A DNA stretch of 64,000 nt from Clostridium sp. 27_14. GTDB lineage: Bacteria; Bacillota; Clostridia; TANB77; CAG-508. Shown here piece by piece: positions 52,202 through 62,728 of the stretch. The stretch covers positions 11,886-75,885 of the forward strand of contig MNRQ01000023.1 in assembly GCA_001916035.1 (NCBI GenBank), written 5' to 3'. A program made the translations under genes and the position numbers. The notes below the pieces were generated by a model. The model was not told the origin of the DNA. It saw nothing but the letters and a program-made list of their open reading frames with translations, and searched no databases. Position 1 is the stretch's first letter. Every line of letters begins with the position of its first letter.

Positions 52202-54059
52202 TAATCAAAATACACAAACACCTCCAAAAATGAAAGGACATGGACCAATGGGTGGACCTGGAGGAGGACATGGACCAGTAGAAAAAGCAAAAGATGTAAA
52301 AGGAACAACAAAAAAATTAGCACAAAGACTTTCAAGATACAAAATAGCAATAATAATAGTAATGATATTTGCAATAGGAAGCACAATATTTAGTATAGTA
52401 GGACCAAAAATACTAGGAAATGCAACAACAGAAATATATACAGGTTTAATGAATAAAATTAATAGAACAGGAGGTATAGACTTTGCAAAAATAGGACAAA
52501 TAATTTTATTTGCATTAGGGCTATATATTGTAAGTGCAGTATTCTCAATGATACAAAGCTATATTATGGCAGGAGTAGCACAAAAGGTAACATACAAAAT
52601 TAGAAATGATTTAACACAAAAAATAAACAGACTACCAATGAAATACTTTGACAAAAAAACAAATGGAGAAGTATTATCAATTATCTCTAATGATGTTGAT
52701 ACATTAAGCACAGGACTAAACCAAAGTATTACACAAATAATAACATCAATATGTACAATAATAGGAATATTAGTAATGATGTTTTCAATAAGTTGGGAAA
52801 TGACAGTAGTAAGTTTATTAATATTACCAATATCAGCAGGAATATTAAAAAAAGTAATAGGAAAATCACAAAAATACTTCGTAAAACAACAAGAATACTT
52901 AGGACATGTAAATGGTCAAGTTGAAGAAGTATATGGTGGACATAACATTGTAAAAGTATTTGGAAGAGAAGAACAAGCAATAAAAGAATTTGAAAAAGAA
53001 AACCAAGAATTATATAAATCAGGATGGCGTTCACAATTTTTATCAGGACTAATGTATCCTTTAATGAATTTTGTAGGAAACGTTGGATATGTTGCTGTTG
53101 CTATACTAGGAGGATATTTTGCAGTAAAAGGAAGAATAACAGTAGGAAATATACAAAGTTTTATACAATACAATAAACAATTTACTCAACCAATAGGCCA
53201 AGTAGCACAAATATCAAGCACAATACAATCAATGATTGCAGCAGCAGAAAGAATATTTGAATTTTTAGAAGAACCAGAAGAAGCGGAAGATATAAAAAAT
53301 GCAACATCAACAGAGGGACTAAAAGGAAATATAGAATTCAAAAATGTTAAATTTGGATATGACCCAGAAAAAATCATCATAAATGACTTTAATGCTAATG
53401 TTAAAGATGGACAAAAAATAGCAATTGTAGGACCAACTGGAGCAGGTAAAACAACGATGGTAAAATTATTAATGAGATTTTATGATGTAAATAGTGGAGA
53501 AATTTTAGTAGATGGACATAATATAAAAGACTTTAAACGTGGAGAACTTAGAAAAATGTTTGGAATGGTACTACAAGACACATGGCTTTTTGGAGGTACA
53601 ATAAAAGAAAATATCAAATATAGCAAACCAGATGCTACAGACTCAGAAGTAATAGAAGCAGCAAAAGCAGCACATATACACCATTATATAAAAACATTAT
53701 CAAAAGGATATGATGCTAAAATCAATGAAGAATCAACCAATATATCAGCAGGGCAAAAACAATTATTAACAATAGCAAGAGTAATACTTGCAAATCCAAA
53801 AATCCTAATATTAGATGAAGCAACAAGTTCAATAGACACAAGAACAGAACAGCAAATACAATCAGCAATGGATAATTTAATGAAAGGCAGAACAAGTTTT
53901 ATAATAGCACACAGATTATCAACTATAAAAAATGCAGATTTAATATTAGTAATGAACCATGGAGATATTGTAGAACAGGGAACACATGAAGAATTACTTG
54001 CAAAAAATGGATTTTATTCAGAATTATACAATTCTCAATTCGAAGAATGTGAAGAATAA
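52194..54059 (+). CDS. ABC exporter half-transporter, catalytic partner
   Basis: A 621-residue half-exporter with a Gly/Pro/His-rich N-terminus, six membrane helices (about 50-340) and an ATPase domain with Walker A GPTGAGKTT, Walker B ILILDEATSSID with the catalytic Glu, and the H-loop IIAHRLSTI. Its signature is ISAGQKQ rather than SGGQ, the expected complement to the partner at 49820: one competent and one degenerate site per heterodimer. ATG 52194 overlaps the upstream stop, so the two are translationally coupled. Confidence 0.95.
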   Translation: MSNNQNTQTPPKMKGHGPMGGPGGGHGPVEKAKDVKGTTKKLAQRLSRYKIAIIIVMIFAIGSTIFSIVGPKILGNATTEIYTGLMNKINRTGGIDFAKIGQIILFALGLYIVSAVFSMIQSYIMAGVAQKVTYKIRNDLTQKINRLPMKYFDKKTNGEVLSIISNDVDTLSTGLNQSITQIITSICTIIGILVMMFSISWEMTVVSLLILPISAGILKKVIGKSQKYFVKQQEYLGHVNGQVEEVYGGHNIVKVFGREEQAIKEFEKENQELYKSGWRSQFLSGLMYPLMNFVGNVGYVAVAILGGYFAVKGRITVGNIQSFIQYNKQFTQPIGQVAQISSTIQSMIAAAERIFEFLEEPEEAEDIKNATSTEGLKGNIEFKNVKFGYDPEKIIINDFNANVKDGQKIAIVGPTGAGKTTMVKLLMRFYDVNSGEILVDGHNIKDFKRGELRKMFGMVLQDTWLFGGTIKENIKYSKPDATDSEVIEAAKAAHIHHYIKTLSKGYDAKINEESTNISAGQKQLLTIARVILANPKILILDEATSSIDTRTEQQIQSAMDNLMKGRTSFIIAHRLSTIKNADLILVMNHGDIVEQGTHEELLAKNGFYSELYNSQFEECEE

Positions 54060-54101
54060 ACTAAAATAATAAAGTAAAAAACATTGCAATTAAGAAATAC
54101 T

Positions 54102-54130
54102 AAAAAAGGACTGTAAAAAGTCCTTTTTTT
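54102..54130 (+). terminator. Intrinsic terminator after the ABC operon
   Basis: AAAAAAGGACT and AAGTCCTTTTTTT form the stem around GTAAA. Confidence 0.88.
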
Positions 54131-54168
54131 ATATTATATGGAATTTCGAAGAATTTCCATATAATATA
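54130..54168. repeat. AT palindrome, second repeat family, copy 4 (most regular)
   Basis: TATATTATATGGAA...TTCCATATAATATA, a near-perfect 39-bp palindrome immediately after a terminator T-run. Confidence 0.7.
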
Positions 54169-54180
54169 AAATATAACAAA

Positions 54181-54226
54181 GCTACGATATTTACCAAACA
54201 AAATTCGTGCACGAACAAAATAACGG
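54181..54226. repeat. Element resembling the left half of the composite repeat at 15828
   Basis: ACGATATTT, CAAAATTCGTG and ACAAAATAACGG occur in the same order and spacing as in 15828-15875. It includes a perfect 12-bp palindrome TTCGTGCACGAA. Confidence 0.45.
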
Positions 54227-54237
54227 AAAAGTCAAGA

Positions 54238-54289
54238 GTTAGCCTTGACAAACAAACACAAAAGTTATATAATGTTAGCCGAGATTAAC
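54238..54289 (+). promoter_or_regulatory. Promoter and candidate operator of the regulator-suf operon
   Basis: Perfect TTGACA (54245-54250) and TATAAT (54268-54273) with a 17-bp spacer. GTTAGCC occurs directly upstream of the -35 (54238-54244) and directly downstream of the -10 (54274-54280); the second is part of GTTA-N8-TAAC (54274-54289), and GTCAAG/CTTGAC (54231-54249) forms an inverted repeat over the first. GTTAGCC resembles half of the DtxR-family box. Autoregulation is likely but inferred. Confidence 0.8.
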
Positions 54290-54307
54290 AAAAAAGAAGG
54301 AGAAAAA

Positions 54308-54757
54308 ATGATATCAAAATCGCAAGAAGAATATTTAAAAACAATGTATGTATTACAAAAACAAAATGGAAACATAAGAGTAACAGACATTGCAAACAAA
54401 ATGAATTGCACAAAACCAAGTGTAAATAAAGCATTAAACAATTTAAAAGAAGAAAAATTAATAAAATACGAAACTTATGGAACAATAGAATTAACAAAAC
54501 AAGGAGAAAGTCTAGCACAAAAAATACTAGAAGCATATGACATAGTATACTTGTTTTTAAAAGATGTTCTAAACTTAGAAGAAAACGCAGCAAAAGAAGA
54601 AGCAGAAAAAATAAAACTAGTAACAACAGACGAAACAATAAACAAATTAGCAAAATATATACATAATGTATTAGGACTAAGAGAATTAAACTGTAACTAT
54701 GATATAAATCAAGAAAAATGCAGAAGTTGCATAAAAAGAACATCTAAAAAAATATAA
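54308..54757 (+). CDS. DtxR/MntR-like regulator with a C-terminal cysteine cluster, upstream of suf
   Basis: A 149-residue protein. The winged helix (1-65: SQEEYLKTMYVLQKQNGNIRVTDIANKMNCTKPSVNKALNNLKEEKLI) and dimerisation helices (70-125) follow the MntR plan. By-eye alignment to MntR suggests the metal ligands are mostly replaced (His77 by Tyr, Glu102 by Lys, His103 by Leu). Cys129, Cys138 and Cys141 form C-x8-C-x2-C at the C-terminus, with Cys34 in the DNA-binding domain. Its position 88 bp before sufC suggests an Fe-S or redox sensor of the suf operon; this is inference. The ATG at 54308 follows AGAAGGAG. Confidence 0.85.
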   Translation: MISKSQEEYLKTMYVLQKQNGNIRVTDIANKMNCTKPSVNKALNNLKEEKLIKYETYGTIELTKQGESLAQKILEAYDIVYLFLKDVLNLEENAAKEEAEKIKLVTTDETINKLAKYIHNVLGLRELNCNYDINQEKCRSCIKRTSKKI

Positions 54758-54845
54758 AAAGACTTGAATACAGAGAGCAACTAAAAAGTATAAAAAGAAG
54801 TTGCATATAAAAGAATATCTAAAAAATAAAGAGGAGAGTAAAAAA

Positions 54846-55586
54846 ATGAGTGATAATTTATTAGAAATAAAAGACTTACATGTAAATGCAGGAGAAAAAG
54901 AAATATTAAAAGGACTAAACTTAAACATAAAAAAAGGAGAAATCCATGTCATAATGGGACCAAATGGAGCAGGAAAATCAACACTTGCAAATGTAATATT
55001 AAACAATCCAGAATATACAAAAACAAGTGGAACAGTAGAATTTGAAGGAGAAAACATAAATGATTTAAGCACAGACCAAATTGCAAAAAAAGGAATATTT
55101 ATGTCATTCCAATTACCAGAAGAAATACCAGGAATATCAACAATGAACTTTTTAAAATATGCTAAAAATAAAGTAACAGACAAGCCTGTAAAAATATTTG
55201 AATTTAAAGAAATTGTAAAAAAATATGTAGAAGAATTAAACATGAATCCAAAACTAATAGAAAGAAACCTTAATGTAGGATTTTCTGGAGGAGAAAAAAA
55301 GAAAAACGAAATTATGCAAATGCTAGTATTAAATCCAAAACTTGCAATATTAGACGAAACAGATTCTGGATTAGATGTAGATGCAATTAGAACAGTATCA
55401 AAAGGAATAGAAATGTACAAAAATGATGAAAATGCAGTTTTAATAATAACACATAACACAAAAATCTTAAACCACTTAAAAGTAGACTATGTACATGTAT
55501 TAGTAAATGGACAAATAGTAAAAACATCAACAGCTGAATTAGCAGAAGAAATTGAAGAAAAAGGATATTCTGAATATAAAAAATAA
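54846..55586 (+). CDS. sufC: Fe-S cluster assembly ATPase SufC
   Basis: A 246-residue ABC-type ATPase that drives the SufB-SufD scaffold. Walker A GPNGAGKST (near 38), the signature FSGGEKKKNEIMQ and Walker B LAILDETDSGLDVDAI are characteristic of SufC, as is the family end KGYSEYKK. It is soluble. The ATG at 54846 follows AGAGGAGAG; the in-frame ATG at 54801 lacks such a site. First gene of sufCBDSU. Confidence 0.97.
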   Translation: MSDNLLEIKDLHVNAGEKEILKGLNLNIKKGEIHVIMGPNGAGKSTLANVILNNPEYTKTSGTVEFEGENINDLSTDQIAKKGIFMSFQLPEEIPGISTMNFLKYAKNKVTDKPVKIFEFKEIVKKYVEELNMNPKLIERNLNVGFSGGEKKKNEIMQMLVLNPKLAILDETDSGLDVDAIRTVSKGIEMYKNDENAVLIITHNTKILNHLKVDYVHVLVNGQIVKTSTAELAEEIEEKGYSEYKK

Positions 55587-55610
55587 AGAGAGGAAGAAAA
55601 GAATTTTATT

Positions 55611-57008
55611 ATGAAAACTAAAATAGACGAAATAAATAGAAATATTTATGACATAAAAGACAAAGACAACTATGAATTTAAAATGAAAAAAGGACTAAAT
55701 GAAGAAATAGTAAGAGAAATATCAAAACAAAAAAACGAACCTGAATGGATGCTAGAAATCAGATTAAAAGCACTAGAAATGTATAAAAAATTAGAAATGC
55801 CAACATGGGGACCAGATTTATCTGAATTAAAAATGGACGAAATAGCAACATATGTAAAACCAAAAACAAACTTAAATTCAGACTGGGAAGATGTACCAGA
55901 AGACATAAAAAACACATTTGATAGACTAGGAATTCCAGAAGCAGAAAAGAAATCATTAGCAGGAGTCGGAGCCCAATACGACTCAGAGGTAGTATATCAC
56001 AGCATGAAAGAAGATTTAATAAAACAAGGTGTAATATATACAGATATGGAATCAGCAGTAAGAGACTACCCAGAAATTGTAAAAGAACACTTTATGAAAT
56101 GTGTACCAATAAATGACCATAAATTTGTAGCATTACATGCAGCAGTATGGTCAGGAGGATCATTTGTATATATACCCAAAGGAGTAAAATTAGATATACC
56201 ATTACAATCATATTTTAGACTAAACTCACCAGAATCAGGACAATTTGAACATACACTAATAATAGTAGACGAAGGAGCAAGTCTACATTTTATAGAAGGA
56301 TGTTCAGCACCAAAATATAATAAAGTAAACTTACATGCAGGATGTGTAGAATTATATGTAAAAGACAATGCATATTTAAGATATTCAACAATAGAAAACT
56401 GGTCAAAAAATATGATGAATTTAAACACTAAAAAAGCAATAGCAGGTAAAAACGCACAAATAGATTGGGTAACAGGTTCATTTGGTTCAAAAATATCAAT
56501 GCTATACCCAATGAGTATATTAAATGGAGAAGGAGCAAAAACAGAATATACAGGAATTACATTTGCAGGAGGAGGACAAAACCTAGACACAGGATTTAAA
56601 GTAATACATAATGCACCAAATACATCATCTGTAATAAACTCTAAATCAATATCAAAAGATGGAGGAGCTTGCACATATAGAGCACTAGTTAGAATAAATG
56701 AAAACGCCCAAAATTCAAAATGTAGTGTAAGCTGTGAATCACTTATGCTAGATGATATTTCTAGATCTGATACAATACCTGTAAATGATATAAGAACAGA
56801 TGAAGTACAATTCTCTCATGAAGCAAAAATAGGAAAAATAAGTGATAAAGCAATATTCTATTTAATGAGTAGAGGACTATCAGAAGAAGACGCAAAAGCA
56901 ATGATTGTAAGAGGATTTGCATATCCTATTTCCAAAGAATTACCAGTTGAGTATGCAGTAGAAATGAATAATTTAATAAATTTAGAGTTAGAGGGGGCAA
57001 TAGGATAA
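55611..57008 (+). CDS. sufB: Fe-S cluster assembly scaffold SufB
   Basis: A 465-residue right-handed beta-helix scaffold that receives sulfur and builds nascent Fe-S clusters. Typical blocks: AGVGAQYDSEVVYHSMKEDL, HAAVWSGGSFVYIPKGVKLDIPLQSYFR, EGCSAPKYNKVNLHAGCVELYVKDNAYLRYSTIENW and NSKCSVSCESLMLDD, which carries the conserved C-terminal cysteines, then LMSRGLSEEDAKAMIVRGF. Start ATG 55611. Its stop TAA overlaps the sufD ATG (TAATG), so the two are coupled. Confidence 0.97.
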   Translation: MKTKIDEINRNIYDIKDKDNYEFKMKKGLNEEIVREISKQKNEPEWMLEIRLKALEMYKKLEMPTWGPDLSELKMDEIATYVKPKTNLNSDWEDVPEDIKNTFDRLGIPEAEKKSLAGVGAQYDSEVVYHSMKEDLIKQGVIYTDMESAVRDYPEIVKEHFMKCVPINDHKFVALHAAVWSGGSFVYIPKGVKLDIPLQSYFRLNSPESGQFEHTLIIVDEGASLHFIEGCSAPKYNKVNLHAGCVELYVKDNAYLRYSTIENWSKNMMNLNTKKAIAGKNAQIDWVTGSFGSKISMLYPMSILNGEGAKTEYTGITFAGGGQNLDTGFKVIHNAPNTSSVINSKSISKDGGACTYRALVRINENAQNSKCSVSCESLMLDDISRSDTIPVNDIRTDEVQFSHEAKIGKISDKAIFYLMSRGLSEEDAKAMIVRGFAYPISKELPVEYAVEMNNLINLELEGAIG

Positions 57009-58051
57009 TGGAAAAATTAAGAGTGAATAATACACCAGTAAGAACATCAAGAAACTTTTTAATTAATAATTTAGAAGTAGAACTAGAAATACCACAAAAA
57101 GATGAATTTACAAATTTAAAAATTATTAATGAAAAAAGTAACATTGATAACAATGTTTCAAATAAACCACTAACTTATGGAATGGGAAAAATTTTAGAAG
57201 AATTAAATTACGAAACTGCAAACAGCAAAATACGAATACAAACAAGTAATAAAAAAGAAAATATACAAATCATATATGAATTTGATGATAATAATATAAA
57301 TTTAATAAACCAAATAGAAATAATTGCAAATGGAAACACAAATGTAACTATTGTATACAAATCAAAAACATCAAAAAAATGCTTTCATAATGGAATTATA
57401 AGAACAACAGTAAAAGAAAATGCACAACTTAATGTAACAATAATAAACCTATTAAATGAAGAATCTGACAATTTAGAAGCAATAGAAAATCAATTAGAAA
57501 AAAATTCAACAACAAATTATACAATAATAGATATTGGAGCAAAGACAAGCGTTTCAAATTATTATTCTAATATTATAGGAGAAAATGCAAAAAATGATTT
57601 AAAATCAATTTATTTAGGAATTAACAATCAAAAGAAAGACCTAAATTATATAGCAGAACTAAAAGGAGAAAGAACAAATATTGAAATAGATGTCCAAGGA
57701 GCTCTAAAAGATTCAGCCAAAAAGAATTTTAAAGGAACAATTGATTTTAAAAAAGGATGCAAAAAAGCAAAAGGAAATGAAAATGAATACTGTATGCTTT
57801 TATCAAATAAAGCAAAATCAATTGCATTGCCAATGCTTTTATGCACAGAAGAAGATGTTGAAGGAAACCATTCAACAGCATCAGGCAAAGTTGATGAAAA
57901 GCAATTATTTTATATAATGACAAGAGGATTTAGTTACAAAGAAGCGGTTAAATTAATTGTAAAATCTAAGTTTAACAAAATCATAGACAGAATATCTGAT
58001 AAAAATTTAAAAGACGAGATTATAAATGAAATTGACAAAAGACTAGATTAA
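57008..58051 (+). CDS. sufD: Fe-S cluster assembly protein SufD
   Basis: A 347-residue paralogue of SufB that completes the SufBC2D complex. It is divergent in the N-terminal half but has the diagnostic C-terminal GALKDSAKKNFKGTIDFKKGCKKAKGNENEYCMLLSNKAKSIALPMLLCTEEDVEGNHSTASGKVDEKQLFYIMTRGFSYKEAVKLIVKS. The histidine in EGNHSTASG corresponds to the conserved cluster-binding His. The start ATG overlaps the sufB stop. Confidence 0.95.
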   Translation: MEKLRVNNTPVRTSRNFLINNLEVELEIPQKDEFTNLKIINEKSNIDNNVSNKPLTYGMGKILEELNYETANSKIRIQTSNKKENIQIIYEFDDNNINLINQIEIIANGNTNVTIVYKSKTSKKCFHNGIIRTTVKENAQLNVTIINLLNEESDNLEAIENQLEKNSTTNYTIIDIGAKTSVSNYYSNIIGENAKNDLKSIYLGINNQKKDLNYIAELKGERTNIEIDVQGALKDSAKKNFKGTIDFKKGCKKAKGNENEYCMLLSNKAKSIALPMLLCTEEDVEGNHSTASGKVDEKQLFYIMTRGFSYKEAVKLIVKSKFNKIIDRISDKNLKDEIINEIDKRLD

Positions 58052-58082
58052 AAGAGCAAAAAAGAAAGGAAATAGATTTCAA

Positions 58083-59290
<1,208 letters not shown>

Positions 59291-59332
59291 AAAGCATTTC
59301 TAACAAAAAAATATAAAAGGAGAGTAATAAAA

Positions 59333-59800
59333 TTGGAAGACCTAACAGAAGTATATAATGACTTAATAATGGAACACAGTATGAATTCATATAATAAGAA
59401 AAAATTAAAAGACGCAAACTACTGTGAAATAGGACACAATCCAAATTGTGGAGATGAAATAACATTAGAACTAAAACTAAACAATAACATTATTGAAGAT
59501 ATGGCATTTTTAGGACATGGCTGTGCAATATCACAAGCGTCAACATCTATAATGATAGACACATTAAGAGGAAAAACAATAGAACAAGCAAAAGAGATTA
59601 TAAAAACATTTATAGAAATGATAAAAAGAGAAACAACAAATGAAGAGCAACTAAAAAAATTAGAAGACGCAATAGCTTTTAAAAATGTTTCGAATATGCC
59701 AGCAAGAGTAAAATGCGCATTACTAGCATGGCATACATTAGAAGACATGTTAGATAAAAACATTAATACAGGTAATGGAAATATAGACTGTTGCCATTAA
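59333..59800 (+). CDS. sufU: SufU-type zinc-dependent sulfur transfer protein
   Basis: A 155-residue IscU-like protein that in Firmicutes accepts persulfide from SufS. The zinc/sulfur ligands are visible: HNPNCGDE (Cys, Asp), GHGCAISQAS (Cys) and ARVKCALLAWHTL (Cys). The insertion between the second and third cysteine motifs marks SufU rather than IscU. The tail ends in Cys-Cys-His. The start is TTG at 59333 behind AAAGGAGAG; no nearby ATG fits. It directly follows sufS. Confidence 0.95.
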   Translation: MEDLTEVYNDLIMEHSMNSYNKKKLKDANYCEIGHNPNCGDEITLELKLNNNIIEDMAFLGHGCAISQASTSIMIDTLRGKTIEQAKEIIKTFIEMIKRETTNEEQLKKLEDAIAFKNVSNMPARVKCALLAWHTLEDMLDKNINTGNGNIDCCH

Positions 59801-59852
59801 AGAAAGTTTTATTAACATATTTAAAAGCAACAGGAAAGGAAAGTATTTTTAA

Positions 59853-60911
<1,059 letters not shown>

Positions 60912-61017
60912 GAAAATAAAAAAGAATTAAAAAACGGAACAAAAATAGTTAGAAAAAATTAAAACTTTCATCAATATGTATAACTTTTAGCAAAGCAAGA
61001 AAGGAATGAATAAAAAA

Positions 61018-61518
61018 ATGAAAGTAATAAGTAAACAACGAAATAGTAAAATGTGTATAATATGCGGATTAGATAACAAATATGGCTTAAAAGCACCATT
61101 TTATAACATGGAAGACGGAAGTGTAATGACAAAATTTCAATATAGTGAAGAACATCAAAGTTATCCAGGAAGAGTACATGGAGGACTAATAACAGCAATG
61201 TTAGACGAAATGGGCTTACGTGCACTTTGGGCAAAAAAACAAAACGAAGAAGACTTTGGAGTTACAATATCACTAGACACAAAATACAGAAAACCAGTAC
61301 CATACAAACAAGACTTAATAGGAAAAGGAATACTAGTAAAAGAAAACTCGAAATTTTTCACAGTAGAATCATCAATATTAGACTTACAAGGAAATCTTTT
61401 AGCAAATGGAACTATAAAATACATAAAGTTAGATGTTGGAAAAATAAACAACAACATATCTGCACATGAAGAAATGTGTTACTTAATAGACGACGGAGTA
61501 AAAGAAATAAATTTATAA
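61018..61518 (+). CDS. PaaI family (hotdog-fold) thioesterase
   Basis: A 166-residue protein with the hotdog signature GRVHGGLITAMLDEMGLRAL (near 55-75), whose HGG...D/E positions form the usual active-site helix, and the paired strand VTISLDTKYRKPVPYKQDLIGKGILVKE. An N-terminal CIICG (near 14) could bind a metal, as in some clostridial homologues. It likely hydrolyses an acyl-CoA; the substrate is unknown. The ATG at 61018 is chosen because the in-frame ATG at 61006 lies only 1 nt after the AAGG site; this is uncertain. Confidence 0.85.
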   Translation: MKVISKQRNSKMCIICGLDNKYGLKAPFYNMEDGSVMTKFQYSEEHQSYPGRVHGGLITAMLDEMGLRALWAKKQNEEDFGVTISLDTKYRKPVPYKQDLIGKGILVKENSKFFTVESSILDLQGNLLANGTIKYIKLDVGKINNNISAHEEMCYLIDDGVKEINL

Positions 61519-61613
61519 AAAAAAGATATACTAAAACGAAAACAAGAAAATAACAAAACAAGAAAGAAAATAGACCAAAAAGAAAAACCACTTTTACAAG
61601 AAAGAAAATAACC

Positions 61614-61659
61614 AAAAAAAGACCACCTTATTAAATTTTTTATTTATAAGGTGGTTTTT
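61614..61659. terminator. Bidirectional terminator between the thioesterase and BI-1 genes
   Basis: AAAAAAAGACCACCTTAT and ATAAGGTGGTTTTT form the stem, with T-runs readable from both strands, between convergent genes. Confidence 0.9.
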
Positions 61660-61670
61660 CTAACTAAAAA

Positions 61671-62387
61671 TTAATCTTTTCTCTTTCCAAAAATAGAAAG
61701 AATACGTAAAAAGATATTAATAAAATCTAAATATAATTGCATAGCACAATAAATATGAATTTTATTAGTATCAAGATCTGGGTCATTTTCTAAAGTTTTA
61801 ATCTTATTAATGTCATAAATAGTAACACCAAAAAATACTGCAAGAATAAACCAATCTAAAATAAGCTCAAAACCAGTACTTTTAAAGATGAATAAATTTA
61901 AAATACTAAGAATAAGACCAGCTATCAAAAATACAGTAAGATAAGTTCCCCAACTACTTAAATCCTTATCTGTTTTGTATCCAATATATCCTAAAGTAGC
62001 AAAAATTAAAGCAGATACAACAAACAATGAAATAATAGAATTTAATTCATAAACAGCAAACACTGTACATAAAGTAACACCATTAATCATTGAATACAGA
62101 AAGTATAAAACGCCAACAGCAGTAGGAGAAAGCTTTCTAAATAAAAAACTAAAAAGAATAACAACAACAAGCTCCAAAATTAAAAGAGCACTCCAATAAC
62201 CATCTGTAACAATGTTCACTATAAGGCCAGAATAATAAGTATAAGCAGCAATAATACCACTACCTAAAAGACCTAAAAACATCCAAAAGAAAGTTTTACC
62301 AAAGATTTTATTTTCAGTACTTCTATCAATTATTACATTATTATCTTGAATATCATTTTGACCATTATCATCATAAAAATTTTGCAT
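61671..62387 (-). CDS. Bax inhibitor-1 (BI-1/YccA) family membrane protein
   Basis: A 238-residue protein with a polar N-terminus and seven hydrophobic helices. The family pattern is clear: KTFFWMFLGLLGSGIIAAYTYYSG, the central MINGVTLCTVFAVYE and the C-terminal FILAVFFGVTIYDINKIKTL, with the acidic residues of the pH-sensing pore in the last helix (D and D/E). Bacterial members such as YetJ are pH-sensitive calcium leak channels. Start ATG 62387 follows AAAGGAGG on the minus strand. Confidence 0.93.
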   Translation of the reverse strand: MQNFYDDNGQNDIQDNNVIIDRSTENKIFGKTFFWMFLGLLGSGIIAAYTYYSGLIVNIVTDGYWSALLILELVVVILFSFLFRKLSPTAVGVLYFLYSMINGVTLCTVFAVYELNSIISLFVVSALIFATLGYIGYKTDKDLSSWGTYLTVFLIAGLILSILNLFIFKSTGFELILDWFILAVFFGVTIYDINKIKTLENDPDLDTNKIHIYCAMQLYLDFINIFLRILSIFGKRKD

Positions 62388-62433
62388 TTAAGAGACCTCC
62401 TTTCTCAAAAAAATAATTAAACCTCCTACAACT

Positions 62434-62462
62434 ATTATAAAATAAAAAATATAGAAAAGCAA
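62434..62462 (-). promoter_or_regulatory. Promoter of the BI-1 gene
   Basis: On the minus strand TTGCTT (62462-62457), 17-bp spacer and perfect TATAAT (62439-62434). Confidence 0.7.
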
Positions 62463-62475
62463 TAGCTAAAATTGA

Positions 62476-62598
62476 CGTAAAACTAAAAAAAGGAGGAATA
62501 AAAGCTACACACCAAGTGGAACAGATTTAACAACATATAAGAAATTAAATCCAAGTTGGGCAGCCCAAAGAGGAAGTAGTACACCTAGTTGGAAATAG
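62476..62598 (+). other. Protein-like open stretch without a start codon, possible gene remnant
   Basis: Behind a strong AAAGGAGG (62489-62496) the frame reads SYTPSGTDLTTYKKLNPSW, then AAQRGSSTPSWK and a TAG. The composition (Trp, Pro, Gly, Ser) is unlike random AT-rich sequence, yet no ATG, GTG or TTG is in frame and a stop lies just upstream. It may be the end of a lost gene or be out of frame with its true start. This is the main content of the 341-bp gap 62388-62728. Confidence 0.35.
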
Positions 62599-62656
62599 AA
62601 CAATAAAATCTTACAGTTAAGCAAAAAATAGAAAAGCATAGCGAATAAAATTTTAG

Positions 62657-62694
62657 AAAATAGCAAAAAACATTGCTATTTTCTTATTTTTTTA
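62657..62694 (+). terminator. Intrinsic terminator before the AAA-ATPase-like gene
   Basis: AAAATAGCAA and TTGCTATTTT form the stem around AAAACA, followed by CTTATTTTTTT. Confidence 0.8.
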
Positions 62695-62728
62695 GTAAAA
62701 TGAAAAAGTAAAGAAAGAGGTGGAATAT

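Noticed and set aside
55670..55915. Possible genes on the strand opposite sufB
   Set aside because: They lack ribosome-binding sites and cover a fully conserved sufB coding region.
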